Assembly (NCBI RefSeq): GCF_026262505.1
Contig: NC_067206.1
Span: 8,676,268-8,740,267 of the forward strand
DNA from: Trichomonas vaginalis G3
Lineage: Eukaryota; Parabasalia; Trichomonadida; Trichomonadidae
Length of the DNA stretch: 64,000 bases
Reading direction: 5' to 3'
Shown here: piece after piece, positions 24,181 through 35,196 of the stretch
How the letters are laid out: each line of letters begins with the position of its first letter
How positions within the stretch are numbered: position 1 is the first letter of the stretch
Notes under the pieces: generated by a model
What the model saw: only the letters and a program-made list of their open reading frames with translations
Told to the model about the DNA's origin: nothing
The model's database searches: none
Made by a program: the position numbers and the translations under genes

Positions 24181-26017
24181 AAATTTAACATTCGTCTCCC
24201 ATTTTTATATATTTGGTTTAGAATGTTCGAAAATGCGTAATATGGTCATTAATATTAATTGAAAAGAACCTTGAATTAATTCAATCTGATCTCACAAAAT
24301 ATTTTAAATTACAAACTTTGTAGTTTGAATAGATAATTGGTAATAACTCAAATAACTAGTTTATTTTTGAATAAAAATTATTTGAATTTATTCAATTTTG
24401 TGAATTTTCCTTCAAAAATCAAGTTTAAATATCTTATTTGCCATATAATTATAAATACAATGAAACATATTCGAAATTGAAAAGAATGACTTTTTCTGTT
24501 CTTTCAATCATTCAATTTGAATTTTGCAATATTGGATTTCTCATTAAATAGCTATTAAAAACAACAAGCAATTTAACTTACATTCAAATTTATTTGTGTA
24601 TTATTCAATCTTCTCAAAACTTATAATTTTCGGCTATAGCATGATTATATGCTATATAATATAATAAACCTATAATAGTATCATTCTTTCAATTATTTGA
24701 AGAGAAAACCGAAAAAATCTATTTTCGGTCTATAACAAATTTTATTAAAAATTTAGAATTTTAATAAATATAGAGTTTGAATTTCATACAATACCTATAT
24801 ATTTTCAATAATGGAATTTGAAAACCATTCTCAAAAGTTCTCAGAAAATCTTTTTTTCATTAATTTTAAGAAATCTGAGTATTAAATTATGTGATAAATT
24901 CGTTTGACACTACTTTAATTTTTAAGGGTATAGTCCACTAAAAATTTTTAAGTTTTGACAATGAAAATAAGCTCTCTGACCATGTAAATATATATCTATG
25001 CAAAACGAGAGGTTATGCCATAATTTTTTTTAGTTATCAAATTTTCCTTTTTTTGAGAGAAGTCTCTCAATAATTTGAGAAGAATCTTTGATATAAAGAG
25101 ATACACATTTGTAGAACGAAGTAAGTGTTTTCCAAACATTTTATATGTTCATCCTGTATAACAATATAAAGCTGCATAGTGCCATCTTGTGCGTTTGCTA
25201 TTTTATGCACTTTTCATTGAGATAATCCCTCTTCTCGGGTGATTTTAACAGTCAACTCAATTTAAAATAAAGATTTCATCAAAATGATTTCGAAATTCGG
25301 ATATTGATTATATAAATAGCACTGTTAACATATTTTGGATGAGTAAAAAATACCTTGTTTTGTATGCATTTAGTACACCTTTATTTTTGATTAAAACTAT
25401 AAAATTTTTATTCCTTATATAATAAATAGTATATGTTACATAAACATGAAATTCAATAGCATTCAATTTTGGATTTTTTAGATTTGGTAAATTTTAGAAG
25501 AAATAAAATCGGCAATCAAAATAAAGAAACTTTTTTTGTATCTTCTATGATTACCTTTTGGTACTAAATTTTGCATTAATAAGTAAATTATCTGTATTAT
25601 TCTGTGAGCACAGGCCCTCAGTTATGCTGGTAGTGAATGATGAATCGTCATTTTGCGAAGAGAACGCAATTATTAAGGTAATTTTGAGAATTGTCTTGAA
25701 TTATTTAAAATTAAAGTTAATTGAATAGGTAGGATAACTAGCCTTTGCTAAATTTGTATAATTTGACCTTATTCTAGTTGGATCTGAGAATATTTTGCTG
25801 AAATAATAAATTTTATCGCCGATTTATGAAAATTTCTCTGATGGGACCGACTCGCTGAAACGTATTAGTGTTAATGGTAACTTGTCTGAAATTTCAAATT
25901 TTTTTCGAAATCCAAAAAATCACAAACAAAAGCATCAAAATTAGATTTGCATTTAAGGTTTTCATTTTTTTTTTGGAAAATAAAAATATTTTTTCCCCAA
26001 TAAAGTTTATTTTTACT

Positions 26018-27294
26018 TTTGAGTGTAATAAACAGAAATTCATCAAAAGTGACAGCTCTCAATTTTTTGACATTTGTAAATTCTAAATTGAATGAGAAAA
26101 ATGAAATAATACTAAGCATAATACAATATTCTAGATTTAATTATAATTAGGAAAAAGTTAGTTTTGAGAGTACTTTTCATAGGCATATAGAATGAAATCT
26201 TCTGAAAAATAATATCACATAAACTCATATTATTTTCTAATATATAACTATTTTATATAAAAATCAAATTCAATGATCTTAAAAGCGAAGGATAAACCTC
26301 AAAATTTACGAATATAATGAGTGGGAATATAATGCTTATCTATCATAAAACCATATGAAATATCAATTTTTGCTTTACGCCTAATTTTTGACGACAATTA
26401 GCAAAAAATGTTAAATGTTAACACTCAGTCCATTTGAATATGAAAAATAAAATTGACTTTGATTAAATGTTTTTATTTATCATGCAATTCTTCTTGCGAC
26501 CAAAGATTTGAATAAAAGTTCAAAAAATAAGATAGCTTAAAAAATAATATACGGTAGTGTTTACTAATAGATGAATAGTATATAAATTCTATTAAAATGG
26601 ATTTGATCCAAAAAATATAAAACCAAAAATAATTGTTATAATTTAAATGAAGAAGTAATTTAAAACGATTTTATTTATGATCAAATTTTATATATTTTTT
26701 GGATCAAATCCATTTTAATAGAATTTATATACTATTCATCTATTAGTAAACACTACCGTATATTATTTTTTAGCAGCTATCTTATTTTTTGAACTTTTAT
26801 TCAAATCTTGGGTCGCAAGAAGAATTGCATGATAAATAAAAACATTTAATCAAAGTCAATTTTATTTTTCATATTCAAATGGACTGAGTGTTAACATTTA
26901 ACATTTTTTGCTAATTGTCGTCAAAAATTAGGCGTAAAGCAAAAATTGATATTTCATATGGTTTTATGATAGATAAGCATTATATTCCACTCATTATATT
27001 CGTAAATTTTGAGGTTTATCCTTCGCTTTTAAGATCATTGAATTTGATTTTTATATAAAATAGTTATATATTAGAAAAATAATATGAGTTTATGTGATAT
27101 TATTTTTCAGAAGATTTCATTCTATATGCCTATGAAAAGTACTCTCAAAACTAACTTTTTCCTAATTATAATTAAATCTAGAATATTGTATTATGCTTAG
27201 TATTATTTCATTTTTCTCATTCAATTTAGAATTTACAAATGTCAAAAAATTGAGAGCTGTCACTTTTGATGAATTTCTGTTTATTACACTCAAA
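26018..27294. repeat. Fold-back with ~606 bp arms and 64 bp centre
   Basis: Left arm 26,018-26,622 and right arm 26,687-27,294 are reverse complements with only a few small differences (for example GAGTGTAATAAACAGAAATT against its complement at 27,275-27,294). The centre is A/T-rich and non-coding. Arms this similar inside an otherwise decayed transposon imply a recent fold-back insertion or a recent inverted duplication. Short open frames in the arms are mirror images of each other and not genes. Confidence 0.9.
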
Positions 27295-27450
27295 TTACTA
27301 TATATACATATGTGGATAAAATAATAGTAATATTGTAAAAAATTAGATAATTTTTTTTATTTGAGAACCTCTCAAAAGTTCATTCAATTTATCAATTGTT
27401 TCAGTTTGATGTATATTCATTTCTGGAGCCTAAAACTTTAGCAATCATGA

Positions 27451-27828
27451 CAATATCATATTCTCTTTCTAACTACGCAATGTAAGGGTATCCTTAACTC
27501 CAAAATTGCATGCTATTTGGACAAATCAAGAGCCTGGAAGAACATTAACATTAGAGTTAACGTTGCAATCTTAGAATGGAATGATCCAGAGTATTTTCTC
27601 GGAGATATACAAAAAGCATTACATCTTCCCCCACTTCCAGAAGATTGTGTCAAATCATTTGAAGAGAATTGTTACTCCAAAATGATATTGAAACAAAAAA
27701 CTGTTACAAAAGGTTCTAAAAAACAGAACAAATACAAAAAATTCATTCAGAGTGTACCAGGAGGAGATTATCAAGTTTTCAAGTCCGAATGGGAATCAGA
27801 AGACGAAGACATTGATGACTTTGATTAA
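27451..27828 (+). pseudogene. Transposase-like 3' remnant
   Basis: Open for about 125 codons without an ATG. It contains LEWNDPEYFLGDIQKALHLP and a basic segment (KGSKKQNKYKKF), and ends in an acidic tail ESEDEDIDDFD. It lies inside the TTAA element, downstream of the fold-back, so it is probably the last exon-like piece of that element's transposase. I cannot assign a superfamily from the residues seen. Confidence 0.4.
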
Positions 27829-28484
27829 CGAAAATTACATTTTATTTATTGTTTTTGTTTTTAATTAAATTATTATTATGCTCATTTTCTTATTTTGATT
27901 TTTTCTCATTATGATATAAATAATTTATTAATGCATTTATCCAATAATTATGCTATGATATTTTTATGCCTTATTTCATTTCTCTTATATTTGATAATCT
28001 GGTAAAATATAGTTCAGACTATAATCATTTTAGATTATTGATATATTTATATAGGTTAGAATAAAATTAGTTTCATTTTCTACTTTTATTTTGAATTAAT
28101 AATTTATAATATCAAATATTATGGCGTAACCTCTCCTTTAAAATATAGATATATATAGGCCTATAGAGTTTATTGGCACTCTCAAAACTCTAGAATTTTG
28201 AGTTTACTATACCCTTAAATTCAAAAAATTATATGTGCTTCTTAAAATGACTCAAAAAAATTTTATTATAAAATAATATATAATATTAAAAATCCCACAA
28301 CATTTTTTACTTTACATAATCGTACTTCCTCGACGATTAATTTCCACTCAATTTCTATCGTTGACCGAACTTAGCATGCAACAGTATATCATTGATATAC
28401 CAAATCAATTAAATATCTAATACTGAAAAAAATATTGTTCATATATTTATATTTATATTTATACAAGATATTATATTGACTATA

Positions 28485-29177
28485 TCATTTCTTATCCTTA
28501 GCCATTGTAAGGCTCATCTCTAATTCATCCAATAATGATGCAACGCGTTCAATTGAAGATAAAAGTCCAATTACTTCATTCCAAAATTGATTTACATCTG
28601 CTTCATTGAATGGTAACTTCGAATGTATCATATCATACCATGTTGCAATGAATGCTTGTTGAGGTAAATAGGTAGCAATATATACAAGGTAAGTACTGGC
28701 AGATTTCTTATATGCTTCAAACGATTTTTCTTCTACTGCGTGTGCTATTTCATTTTCTAATTTAGCACATTGTGCATTTGCTTTAGTATCTGGATTAATA
28801 ATTAAAGCTTCTAATGGCTCTGTAATTAAGTTCCAATGATGTTCTCTGTAAACGAATGTTCCATGTGTGCTAACAAGTTTGATAACCAATTTTTCTTTAT
28901 CGATAATAATAGATTCTATAAAACCTGCATTTGCCGGAATTACTGATTGCAAAACAACGCGTTTATCTTCATGAGAAAGTAAATAAAGATTGCCATCTGA
29001 TGTAATTACCACGAAATATGGATCATATGCCGTAGATGTTAAAATTCTTAGAGGCGCTTGAAAGATTAAAGGGCCATTGACTACTTCAAATGTATTGCTT
29101 TTAGTGAAATATAGCATACCGTCGCTTGTCGTATAAATTCCTCGCTGCTTATCAGCGAAAGTACAAATCTCACTCAT
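28485..29177 (-). CDS. HIRA/Hir C-domain protein without WD40 part (230 aa)
   Basis: The first half is beta-rich with repeated strand patterns (YFVVITSDGNLYLLSHEDKR, STHGTFVYREHHWNLITEP), like the B/C region of HIRA. The second half carries the helical C-terminal signature: a LENEIAHA-type helix, then AYKKSASTYLVYIATYL and a final helix with ERVASLLDELEMSL. HIRA is a histone H3.3 chaperone subunit; full-length HIRA has an N-terminal WD40 propeller of ~350 residues, absent here. The WD40 part may be another gene, as yeast splits roles between Hir1 and Hir2. The start ATG 29,177 is the first in the frame. Family call is by recollected motif, not alignment. Confidence 0.55.
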   Translation of the reverse strand: MSEICTFADKQRGIYTTSDGMLYFTKSNTFEVVNGPLIFQAPLRILTSTAYDPYFVVITSDGNLYLLSHEDKRVVLQSVIPANAGFIESIIIDKEKLVIKLVSTHGTFVYREHHWNLITEPLEALIINPDTKANAQCAKLENEIAHAVEEKSFEAYKKSASTYLVYIATYLPQQAFIATWYDMIHSKLPFNEADVNQFWNEVIGLLSSIERVASLLDELEMSLTMAKDKK

Positions 29178-29280
29178 TGATAGACGTTTAAAAATTATCT
29201 GACATTTTCGATTTCATGTGTGCGAAGGACAACGATATACATTTAGGAGAACACAAATCTTTTGTATATCAAAGAAAGAT

Positions 29281-29502
29281 TCAAGGGGACTCATAGTGCA
29301 GAGTTTTAAGCATAACATACCTATTTTCCTCAAATAAGACTGTTTGAATATTAAAATACTCTAAATCCGGAAAATTTAAATATTTGTAAGTGCAACCGTA
29401 TTGTGGAATATCGAGATTGGCCAGGATATAATTCAAAATCGCGTTTAATTCATTTTCGATATGAATATAAAGAGTAAAACGATATTTTGAACTGTAAAGC
29501 AT
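29281..29502 (-). CDS. Small hypothetical protein (73 aa)
   Basis: Minus-strand frame from ATG 29,502, with a Tyr/Leu-rich composition (MLYSSKYRFTLYIHIENELN) and balanced codon use. It could be a real small host protein or chance; there is no clear initiator motif close to the ATG and no family. It lies about 100 bp upstream of the HIRA-like gene on the same strand. Confidence 0.3.
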   Translation of the reverse strand: MLYSSKYRFTLYIHIENELNAILNYILANLDIPQYGCTYKYLNFPDLEYFNIQTVLFEENRYVMLKTLHYESP

Positions 29503-29914
29503 AAATTTTGATGTTTAAACCTAAATGTAAATTATTCTCAAATAAAATATGAGAAATTTAGACAATTGTATAGTACGCATAAATAAACATTGAGATTTTA
29601 TTATATGAATTTTGATCATTTCAGTCCATCTATGCAAATTGATTTTCATCATATACGTTGCTTTGGAAACATCTAATCAGATTAGTTACATCATACTCAA
29701 TGATATTCTTGGCATCTATCTAGATATTGTGACAACCTTAAACTTCATAATTTAGTTTTGGCGCAATAATTTGCTATCCTGCTTAGAACCACATCTATAA
29801 AATTTTATAGCTATATATGCATAAGCTGTAAAAAAATTTAATAGTATTGAATGTGTAAATTATATAAAAATATTTTTACTGATACAGTGATTTTGGGGTA
29901 GAGAAATAAAAAAA
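29503..29914. other. A/T-rich spacer
   Basis: No gene, repeat or RNA that I can support. Confidence 0.4.
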
Positions 29915-30361
29915 TTATGGGTGACTATTCATGTCGAATATTTGCATGTAATCATCAAATAAGATATTGCTACTAGTATCGTACTGGCCATGAAGTAGAA
30001 AATCTTCCGCAGTAAGATCAAAATTAAAGAACTTAAAAACTTCTTGAAGTTTTGGAATGTCTATCATGCCTTGTTGATTTGGTTTGCCACCAAGTGCTTC
30101 GAATGATTGTGAAACGTATTTACGAAGTTCTTTCATTTCTTTCTCTTCTTCCTTATTGCCATAGATATCGCAGAATCGATCGAATCCAATGTCCCATTGC
30201 TTGTTTTCTTTGTACAATGTGTCTGTATCTGTTTCAATCCCGAGTTGACGAAGTGCTGTAACTGCTTCGAACAAAGAAATAGTATCACAGCTCTCGCCTT
30301 TGATCTTATCATAGACGATTTTTGCTGCTTCCTTGTCCTCAGGATAAATCTTACCACTCAT
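29915..30361 (-). CDS. Calmodulin-like EF-hand protein with degenerate loops (148 aa)
   Basis: Length and helix pattern fit the calmodulin/troponin-C fold with four EF-hand units (for example FEALGGKPNQQGMIDIPKLQ and FDDYMQIFDM), but the loops lack the regular Asp-x-Asp/Asn-x-Asp-Gly calcium ligands, so calcium binding is doubtful. It resembles light-chain-type EF-hand proteins (myosin or dynein light chain). It starts at ATG 30,361. Substrate or partner cannot be told from sequence. Confidence 0.65.
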   Translation of the reverse strand: MSGKIYPEDKEAAKIVYDKIKGESCDTISLFEAVTALRQLGIETDTDTLYKENKQWDIGFDRFCDIYGNKEEEKEMKELRKYVSQSFEALGGKPNQQGMIDIPKLQEVFKFFNFDLTAEDFLLHGQYDTSSNILFDDYMQIFDMNSHP

Positions 30362-30400
30362 TAAATAACGGAATAATGTTTACATATCGTCCTCGAAAAA

Positions 30401-30461
30401 AACTCGTTGCTTTCCTCTATCGATACTTATTGTCCAGATCTTTTGTACAAAGCAACGAGTT
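30401..30461. repeat. Perfect 13 bp hairpin
   Basis: AACTCGTTGCTTT at 30,401-30,413 is exactly complementary to AAAGCAACGAGTT at 30,449-30,461, with a 35 bp loop. It sits about 40 bp upstream of the EF-hand gene start. The surrounding 30,362-30,983 spacer has no gene that I can see. It may be a transcript hairpin, a regulatory palindrome or the core of a small element. Confidence 0.7.
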
Positions 30462-30983
30462 ATGTGTGTATATGTAAGTTGTTCCTTATACTATCTCCTT
30501 TCTATATGCGTTTTTGATACCAAATTTTAATTTTTAAATATTTTCAATGATTGAGAGAACATACCTATGATGTTTGTGTGTGCATTTGATTTTGTCGGAG
30601 GTTAAGATTGAACCCTATCATTTGCTCATGATTTTCACAATGAGAACGCTTTGAGCACATTGCAAAGTATGTGTTTGGCTTTGTTATGAATCCCTATGGT
30701 TTAAAAATTGTATTATATTAATATAATGTGGTGATGTCTGAGGAATTTCGTATAAATATTTCAAAAATAATTTAATTCTTATTATATCTAATTTTAAACT
30801 TCTAACATGGAACTTGTTTAAACCATATGCAAATATGGTATTATAATGAATCGTTTTTTGTTAAGGAAAAATGAAATATGGAAAAGATTCAAGCGATAAA
30901 TGAAATCTAGGAGGTAATATATATTGCAATATCAAAATCCATTAAGAGTTAAAAACATATTTATTACATAACAAAATAAAAGT

Positions 30984-31721
30984 CTAGTTTTCTAGATTTT
31001 CTGGTAATGTTGGAGTTGTAGTATCATTTGGTATTTTGATACTGCAACGATTGCATTTGCATGTTGTAATACCACGATTAAGGCCGCATTTACATACATT
31101 TTCGGAAAACTCAATTTCTTTAAGATAATGACCTCTGTGACAAATTTGAGCGCATGAATTGCAAACAAAATCTAATCCGCATGTAAAACAAGCATATCCG
31201 TGTTGTACTTGTCGTTCTTTAGAAATTAAATTTGTACAAGGAAGCGAAGATTCATCAATTAAGCACTTACAAGGACGATGTAGCATATTCTGACCGCAGG
31301 CACAACCAGTTAAAAATCCATTTTGAAGGACTACAAGTAAATGGCCTTTGTGGCAAGTTTTAGCGCAAGATTCACATATCGGTAAGCCCTTTGATTGAGT
31401 GCATGTCAAACATTGATAATATACTTGTTTTACTGGGGTGATTCCATTGACTGCAAAATTACATTTAGAATTTGTTCCCGAATTTTCTTCCGAGTTTGAT
31501 TGTCGTTTGATTTTGTCAATTGTTTCTTGGTCTGGTTCGTAAGAACTAATAATTTCTATGTGGCTAAGAGATTTTATTTTATAAAAATCTAAACAATTGG
31601 AGCAAATCACCTGATGCTTCTTTTGTGGTTCGCCTTTTATGTGGGTATGTAAATTCATCGGTATGTTAGTGTTTATTGAATATTTCTCTTGGCAAACAGG
31701 GCATTTTAAATCAGTATTCAT
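30984..31721 (-). CDS. UBR-box zinc protein with RING-like N-terminus (245 aa)
   Basis: Residues 7-45 hold CPVCQEKY and CSNCLDFY, a four-Cys zinc pair. Two UBR-type zinc regions follow: about 100-150 (CLTCTQSKGLPICESCAKTC, HKGHLL, then GCACGQ) and about 175-225 (CFTCGLDFVCNSCAQICHRG, HYL, then CKCGLNRG). UBR boxes read N-terminal degrons in ubiquitin ligases such as UBR4 and UBR7. The double box with short length fits a UBR7-like reader or a trichomonad-specific variant. No RING with a full C3HC4 set is visible, so ligase activity is unproven. Confidence 0.75.
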   Translation of the reverse strand: MNTDLKCPVCQEKYSINTNIPMNLHTHIKGEPQKKHQVICSNCLDFYKIKSLSHIEIISSYEPDQETIDKIKRQSNSEENSGTNSKCNFAVNGITPVKQVYYQCLTCTQSKGLPICESCAKTCHKGHLLVVLQNGFLTGCACGQNMLHRPCKCLIDESSLPCTNLISKERQVQHGYACFTCGLDFVCNSCAQICHRGHYLKEIEFSENVCKCGLNRGITTCKCNRCSIKIPNDTTTPTLPENLEN

Positions 31722-31953
31722 TTATTATTTTTTTCATACTCCTTTTTGTGATAAAAAAAATTCACCGTTGAAAAAGCAAGCGATTTCGATAATATAGATG
31801 CATTATAGTTATTCGCACCTATAGAACAAATATTTAAAACGTTTTTTATATTTTCCGTGATACCTTAAATTTCTGATTCAATTTGTGGAGAATTCGGGGA
31901 TAATTTTGAATGCATTTTGAAAACTTTGCCGCGAAAATTAAGAAGTTTACAAT

Positions 31954-33600
31954 ATGCGCGCTAAAAAATTCAAAGATTTTTGTGCCTTTTATATGGAGAT
32001 TACTCCTTCGCAGCTTGTTCCGGAAGAATTAAACGAAAAAGAATTCAGGCCCCAACGATATTGGATATCTGGAAATGTTCAAGATCAAGCTGTGAAAATT
32101 AGAAACCAATTGGTCACAATTCAACCTGGTATTTTCTCAACACCTGACTTTGGTGATGTTCGAAACATTCATATTTGCTCCGTTGATGAAGTTGTCTCTC
32201 ATTTTGGTACAAAGATTTATATGATAACGCCTAGTTATTTAAATCAACTGATCGAAAAGGACATTGGAGGCTTCAATCTCACAGACAAAGCACGCCAAAG
32301 AATATCTCTCTACCTTTATAATATGCGAATTGCAATTACAGGTGTTGAATCTCAAGAATTCATATCATTGCACAACAAATTGATACTTAATGGCGCAACT
32401 CCTGTTCATCCATCAAACATCTCTCAAATGAACATGATAGCTTCTTCAAAGGTACTTGATAAGTACGTCTTGAACGCAATTTCTCATGGTATTACAGCAG
32501 TCTCCCCAGATTTCATATCAATGAGCTATTTATTGCAGAAAGATATACCTGTTAACGACTACATTCTCAAAAACTTTACCAATATTACAGTAACTACTTC
32601 AGATCTCGATCCATCAACAAATAAAAATTTGAAAGCATTAGTAGTTGATGGAAATGGGAAATGGAATGATTGTTTGGATGATTCAGTTGATTTCGTAATT
32701 GCAGAGAGACTAGCGATTACGAAAAAGATTAAAATCGCTTTAGAAAATAAAATACCAATTGTAAAAGTTGATTGGATTAAAGATCATTCGCAAAAACCAA
32801 CAAGTGTGATGCCATATGTAATCAATTTTTGGTCTGTTGGTGAATCTTTTGACGTTTTTCATGGAAATACATTTAAATTAGATCAAAAATGCGAAGATCC
32901 TCAGCTTCTTATGGATGCGATAAGAGAAAGTAATGGTAAGTTTGATGTAAATGAATCATATGTTGTAGTTCCAAACTTTTCAAAGAAAATTAAAAATTCA
33001 GTCACTCAGCATTGGATTTGGGCATGTATTAATCAGAAACAGATCATTCTGTTGGATTCATCAGTGATGTTCACTCCGTTCGGGTATGAATCCTATACAA
33101 AAGAGCTCGAAGGCGTTGGAATTATTGTATTAAATTTAGAAAAGGAAACTAATGAAGTTATTGATATTCTTAAACTATTTGGTGCTGTTATAAGAAGGAA
33201 GATTGTTAATGGAGCCAAATATATGATATGTTTGCCAACAAATTCAAAAGATTTCCAAAAAGATCTAAAAAGAGCTCATAAAAAAGGCGCCAAGATATAT
33301 CATCCACAATGGGTATATGAACTGGCATCAACTGGCAAAATTCCTAAAAATATTAAAGAAATTCCTTCTGATACATCAAAGAATTTCCAGAATATTGTCA
33401 GCAGCATTATCAATACAAAGAGAGTTATTAAGCCTTCGCAAATGGAGAAATCTGCATCTAAAAATCTTGATGAATACGAATCTGAAGATGAAACTGATGA
33501 TTCAGACAATGATATCACATATCATACACCATCTCATGTCTCAAAGAAAAAGAAATCTAAAGATGATCAGCTCATGAAGATTTTAGGAGGAGAAGATTAA
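31954..33600 (+). CDS. Multi-BRCT protein, TopBP1/Dpb11/Rad4-like (548 aa)
   Basis: At least four BRCT C-terminal half motifs are visible: KIYMITPSYLNQLIEKDI (near 87), GITAVSPDFISMSYLLQ (near 180), IPIVKVDWIKDH (near 275) and KIYHPQWVYELASTGKIP (near 450); SVTQHWIWACINQK (near 350) is a fifth. BRCT arrays bind phosphopeptides in DNA-damage checkpoint and replication-start complexes; TopBP1, Dpb11 and Rad4 have this repeated layout without catalytic domains. The C-terminal 60 residues are acidic, then Lys-rich, a likely nuclear signal. The first ATG in frame is used. Confidence 0.8.
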   Translation: MRAKKFKDFCAFYMEITPSQLVPEELNEKEFRPQRYWISGNVQDQAVKIRNQLVTIQPGIFSTPDFGDVRNIHICSVDEVVSHFGTKIYMITPSYLNQLIEKDIGGFNLTDKARQRISLYLYNMRIAITGVESQEFISLHNKLILNGATPVHPSNISQMNMIASSKVLDKYVLNAISHGITAVSPDFISMSYLLQKDIPVNDYILKNFTNITVTTSDLDPSTNKNLKALVVDGNGKWNDCLDDSVDFVIAERLAITKKIKIALENKIPIVKVDWIKDHSQKPTSVMPYVINFWSVGESFDVFHGNTFKLDQKCEDPQLLMDAIRESNGKFDVNESYVVVPNFSKKIKNSVTQHWIWACINQKQIILLDSSVMFTPFGYESYTKELEGVGIIVLNLEKETNEVIDILKLFGAVIRRKIVNGAKYMICLPTNSKDFQKDLKRAHKKGAKIYHPQWVYELASTGKIPKNIKEIPSDTSKNFQNIVSSIINTKRVIKPSQMEKSASKNLDEYESEDETDDSDNDITYHTPSHVSKKKKSKDDQLMKILGGED

Positions 33601-33832
33601 ATTTTTAATAAAATATTTTTTTGTTTGTATTATAAAACACAAATTTTTTCGCATAGGGTGTTTTCCCATAAAGTATAATTGATTCTATAGTTCATTCCAA
33701 TAAAGAACTTTCAATTTCATTGATAATTAAAAAAATCATTAAAGAATATGATTTCCATCATGAACCAAATGGATGAAATTGCAGTGGTCGTATTTGTTGT
33801 TTCATTTTCGTCTTAATCTAAATTTTCTAAAA

Positions 33833-34420
33833 TCAAACAATGAATTCAAGGATCTTATGAAATACTACATTGAATATATTTGAATTAGAATTGATGTAGT
33901 GTATCTGGTTAAGCTGGCGAAGTCCTGAAGAACTTAAAGTATTGTTGACATTTGCATAACGTTCGCAATCTGTAGTAGTCGCTTCAATGTGTTGAAGGTT
34001 GACCTGTAATAATGACAAACTTTCATCGAGTTCATCAAAATCATTCATTAAATTCTTTGTTACTCTATCAAGTCTATTTATTCCATCATTGCGGAAATAT
34101 CGAGTGTTTGACACAGATATTTCTTTAATTTTAAGATTTGGTATTCTTTTGACAATGACATTTGGAATATCAATCTGTTGTTTAGGTGTTTCTTTTATTT
34201 CTTTTGGAGGTTCATCTTGTTCTACTTTACCAAGATCAAATCTTTCAGATGATGAAATAAAATCTTTCAATTGATTCTTTTTTAGTGCAAATTTACGTGT
34301 TTTCTTTGTTTCTTCTAGTGTAAAATTGTTATGTTCATATATATTCTCAATGAACTGCTTTGCATTATCTGTGTTCAACCCTTGGATTGATCCTCTTCTA
34401 AACGCTGAAGCTTTTTTCAT
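33833..34420 (-). CDS. Hypothetical coiled-coil protein (195 aa)
   Basis: Basic N-terminus (MKKASAFRRGSIQGL), Lys/Glu/Pro-rich middle, then a predicted coiled coil (about residues 115-150, LDRVTKNLMNDFDELDESLS). Not recognised. It starts at ATG 34,420 and is divergent to the S6 gene with 125 bp between the start codons. No signal or membrane segment. Confidence 0.5.
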   Translation of the reverse strand: MKKASAFRRGSIQGLNTDNAKQFIENIYEHNNFTLEETKKTRKFALKKNQLKDFISSSERFDLGKVEQDEPPKEIKETPKQQIDIPNVIVKRIPNLKIKEISVSNTRYFRNDGINRLDRVTKNLMNDFDELDESLSLLQVNLQHIEATTTDCERYANVNNTLSSSGLRQLNQIHYINSNSNIFNVVFHKILEFIV

Positions 34421-34545
34421 CGTGTCAGAGTTTTTTTGAATTTTTATTTTACCAATTCAAAAAAAAAATTAAAAATTAAAAACGTGACACTCAATTGAAA
34501 AATAATTTGAAAAGGTCTGTTTGGCTTTTCCTTCCTTTTTTTTCG

Positions 34546-35196
34546 ATGAGAATTACTCTTGCTTACCCAGAAAACGGTACACAGGTTGTCGTTGATATTG
34601 ATGACCCAGCTGCCCTCAACGCTCTCTACGAAAAGCGTGTCGGCCAAGATATCGAAGGCGAGAAGCTCGGTGGCCAATTCAAGGGCTATCTCTTCCGCAT
34701 CGGTGGTGGCTTCGATAAGCAAGGCTTCCCAATGAAGCAGGGTGTTATCACACCACGCCGTATCCGCCTTCTCCTCAAGACAGGCGCATCCTGCTACCGC
34801 CCACGTAAGGATGGTGAGCGCAAGCGCAAGACCGTCCGTGGCTGCATCATCTCCGACGAAATCTCCGCCCTCCACTGCGTTGTTCTCCAGAAGGGTGAGA
34901 AGGAAATCGACGGTCTTACAACAACAGCCGTTCCACGCCGCTTCGGTCCAAAGCGTGCTTCTACACTCCGCGCCATGTTCGGCATCACAGATTCCAAGTT
35001 CGATGCTTCCAAGCTCGTTCTTAAGCGCGAAGTCAAGCCAGGCAAATTCACATCTCCAAAGGTCCAGCGCCTTATCACAGCTCGCCGTGTTGCCCGCAAG
35101 AACCGTATGCTCAAGGAGCGTAAGGAGAAGCGTGAAGCCACAAAGAAGAAGGCTGAGCAATACCAGGCTCTCCTCAAGCAACAGCAGAAGCAGTAA
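34546..35196 (+). CDS. RPS6: 40S ribosomal protein S6 (eS6)
   Basis: 216 residues from ATG 34,546. The eS6 signatures are present: GQDIEGEKLGGQFKGYLFRI, GGFDKQGFPMKQGV, RIRLLLKTGASCYRPRKDGE and the basic C-terminal tail (RRVARKNRMLKERKEKREAT). S6 sits at the foot of the small subunit. Codon use is far more GC-rich than in its neighbours (many C-ending codons), typical of strongly expressed trichomonad genes. The tail lacks the clear Ser cluster targeted by S6 kinase in animals. Upstream, no TCAYW is close to the start; CCTTT lies at 34,533, a possible alternative core element. Confidence 0.97.
   Translation: MRITLAYPENGTQVVVDIDDPAALNALYEKRVGQDIEGEKLGGQFKGYLFRIGGGFDKQGFPMKQGVITPRRIRLLLKTGASCYRPRKDGERKRKTVRGCIISDEISALHCVVLQKGEKEIDGLTTTAVPRRFGPKRASTLRAMFGITDSKFDASKLVLKREVKPGKFTSPKVQRLITARRVARKNRMLKERKEKREATKKKAEQYQALLKQQQKQ

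Larger units (their letters stand above)
24926..28214. mobile_element. Decayed TTAA-flanked DNA transposon, ~3.3 kb
   Basis: Ends are GGGTATAGT (left) and its complement ACTATACCC (right), each next to TTAA (24,922-24,925; 28,215-28,218). About 100 bp of the ends match as inverted repeats at roughly 75%, including GAGAGGTTATGCCATAA against GAGAGGTTACGCCATAA. TTAA sites suggest a piggyBac- or Kolobok-type element; a TA site with AGGG ends would fit equally. Inside are a large fold-back (26,018-27,294) and a transposase-like remnant (27,451-27,828). The rest is decayed A/T-rich sequence. Confidence 0.65.

Noticed and set aside
25868-26119. Two overlapping frames of 72-82 codons on opposite strands
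   Set aside because: They lie across the left edge of the fold-back arm, have Phe/Lys/Asn-only composition and recur as mirror sequence in the right arm.
34444-35181. Long frame antisense to ribosomal protein S6
   Set aside because: Produced by the GC-rich codon bias of S6; no promoter and Leu/Cys-rich nonsense composition.
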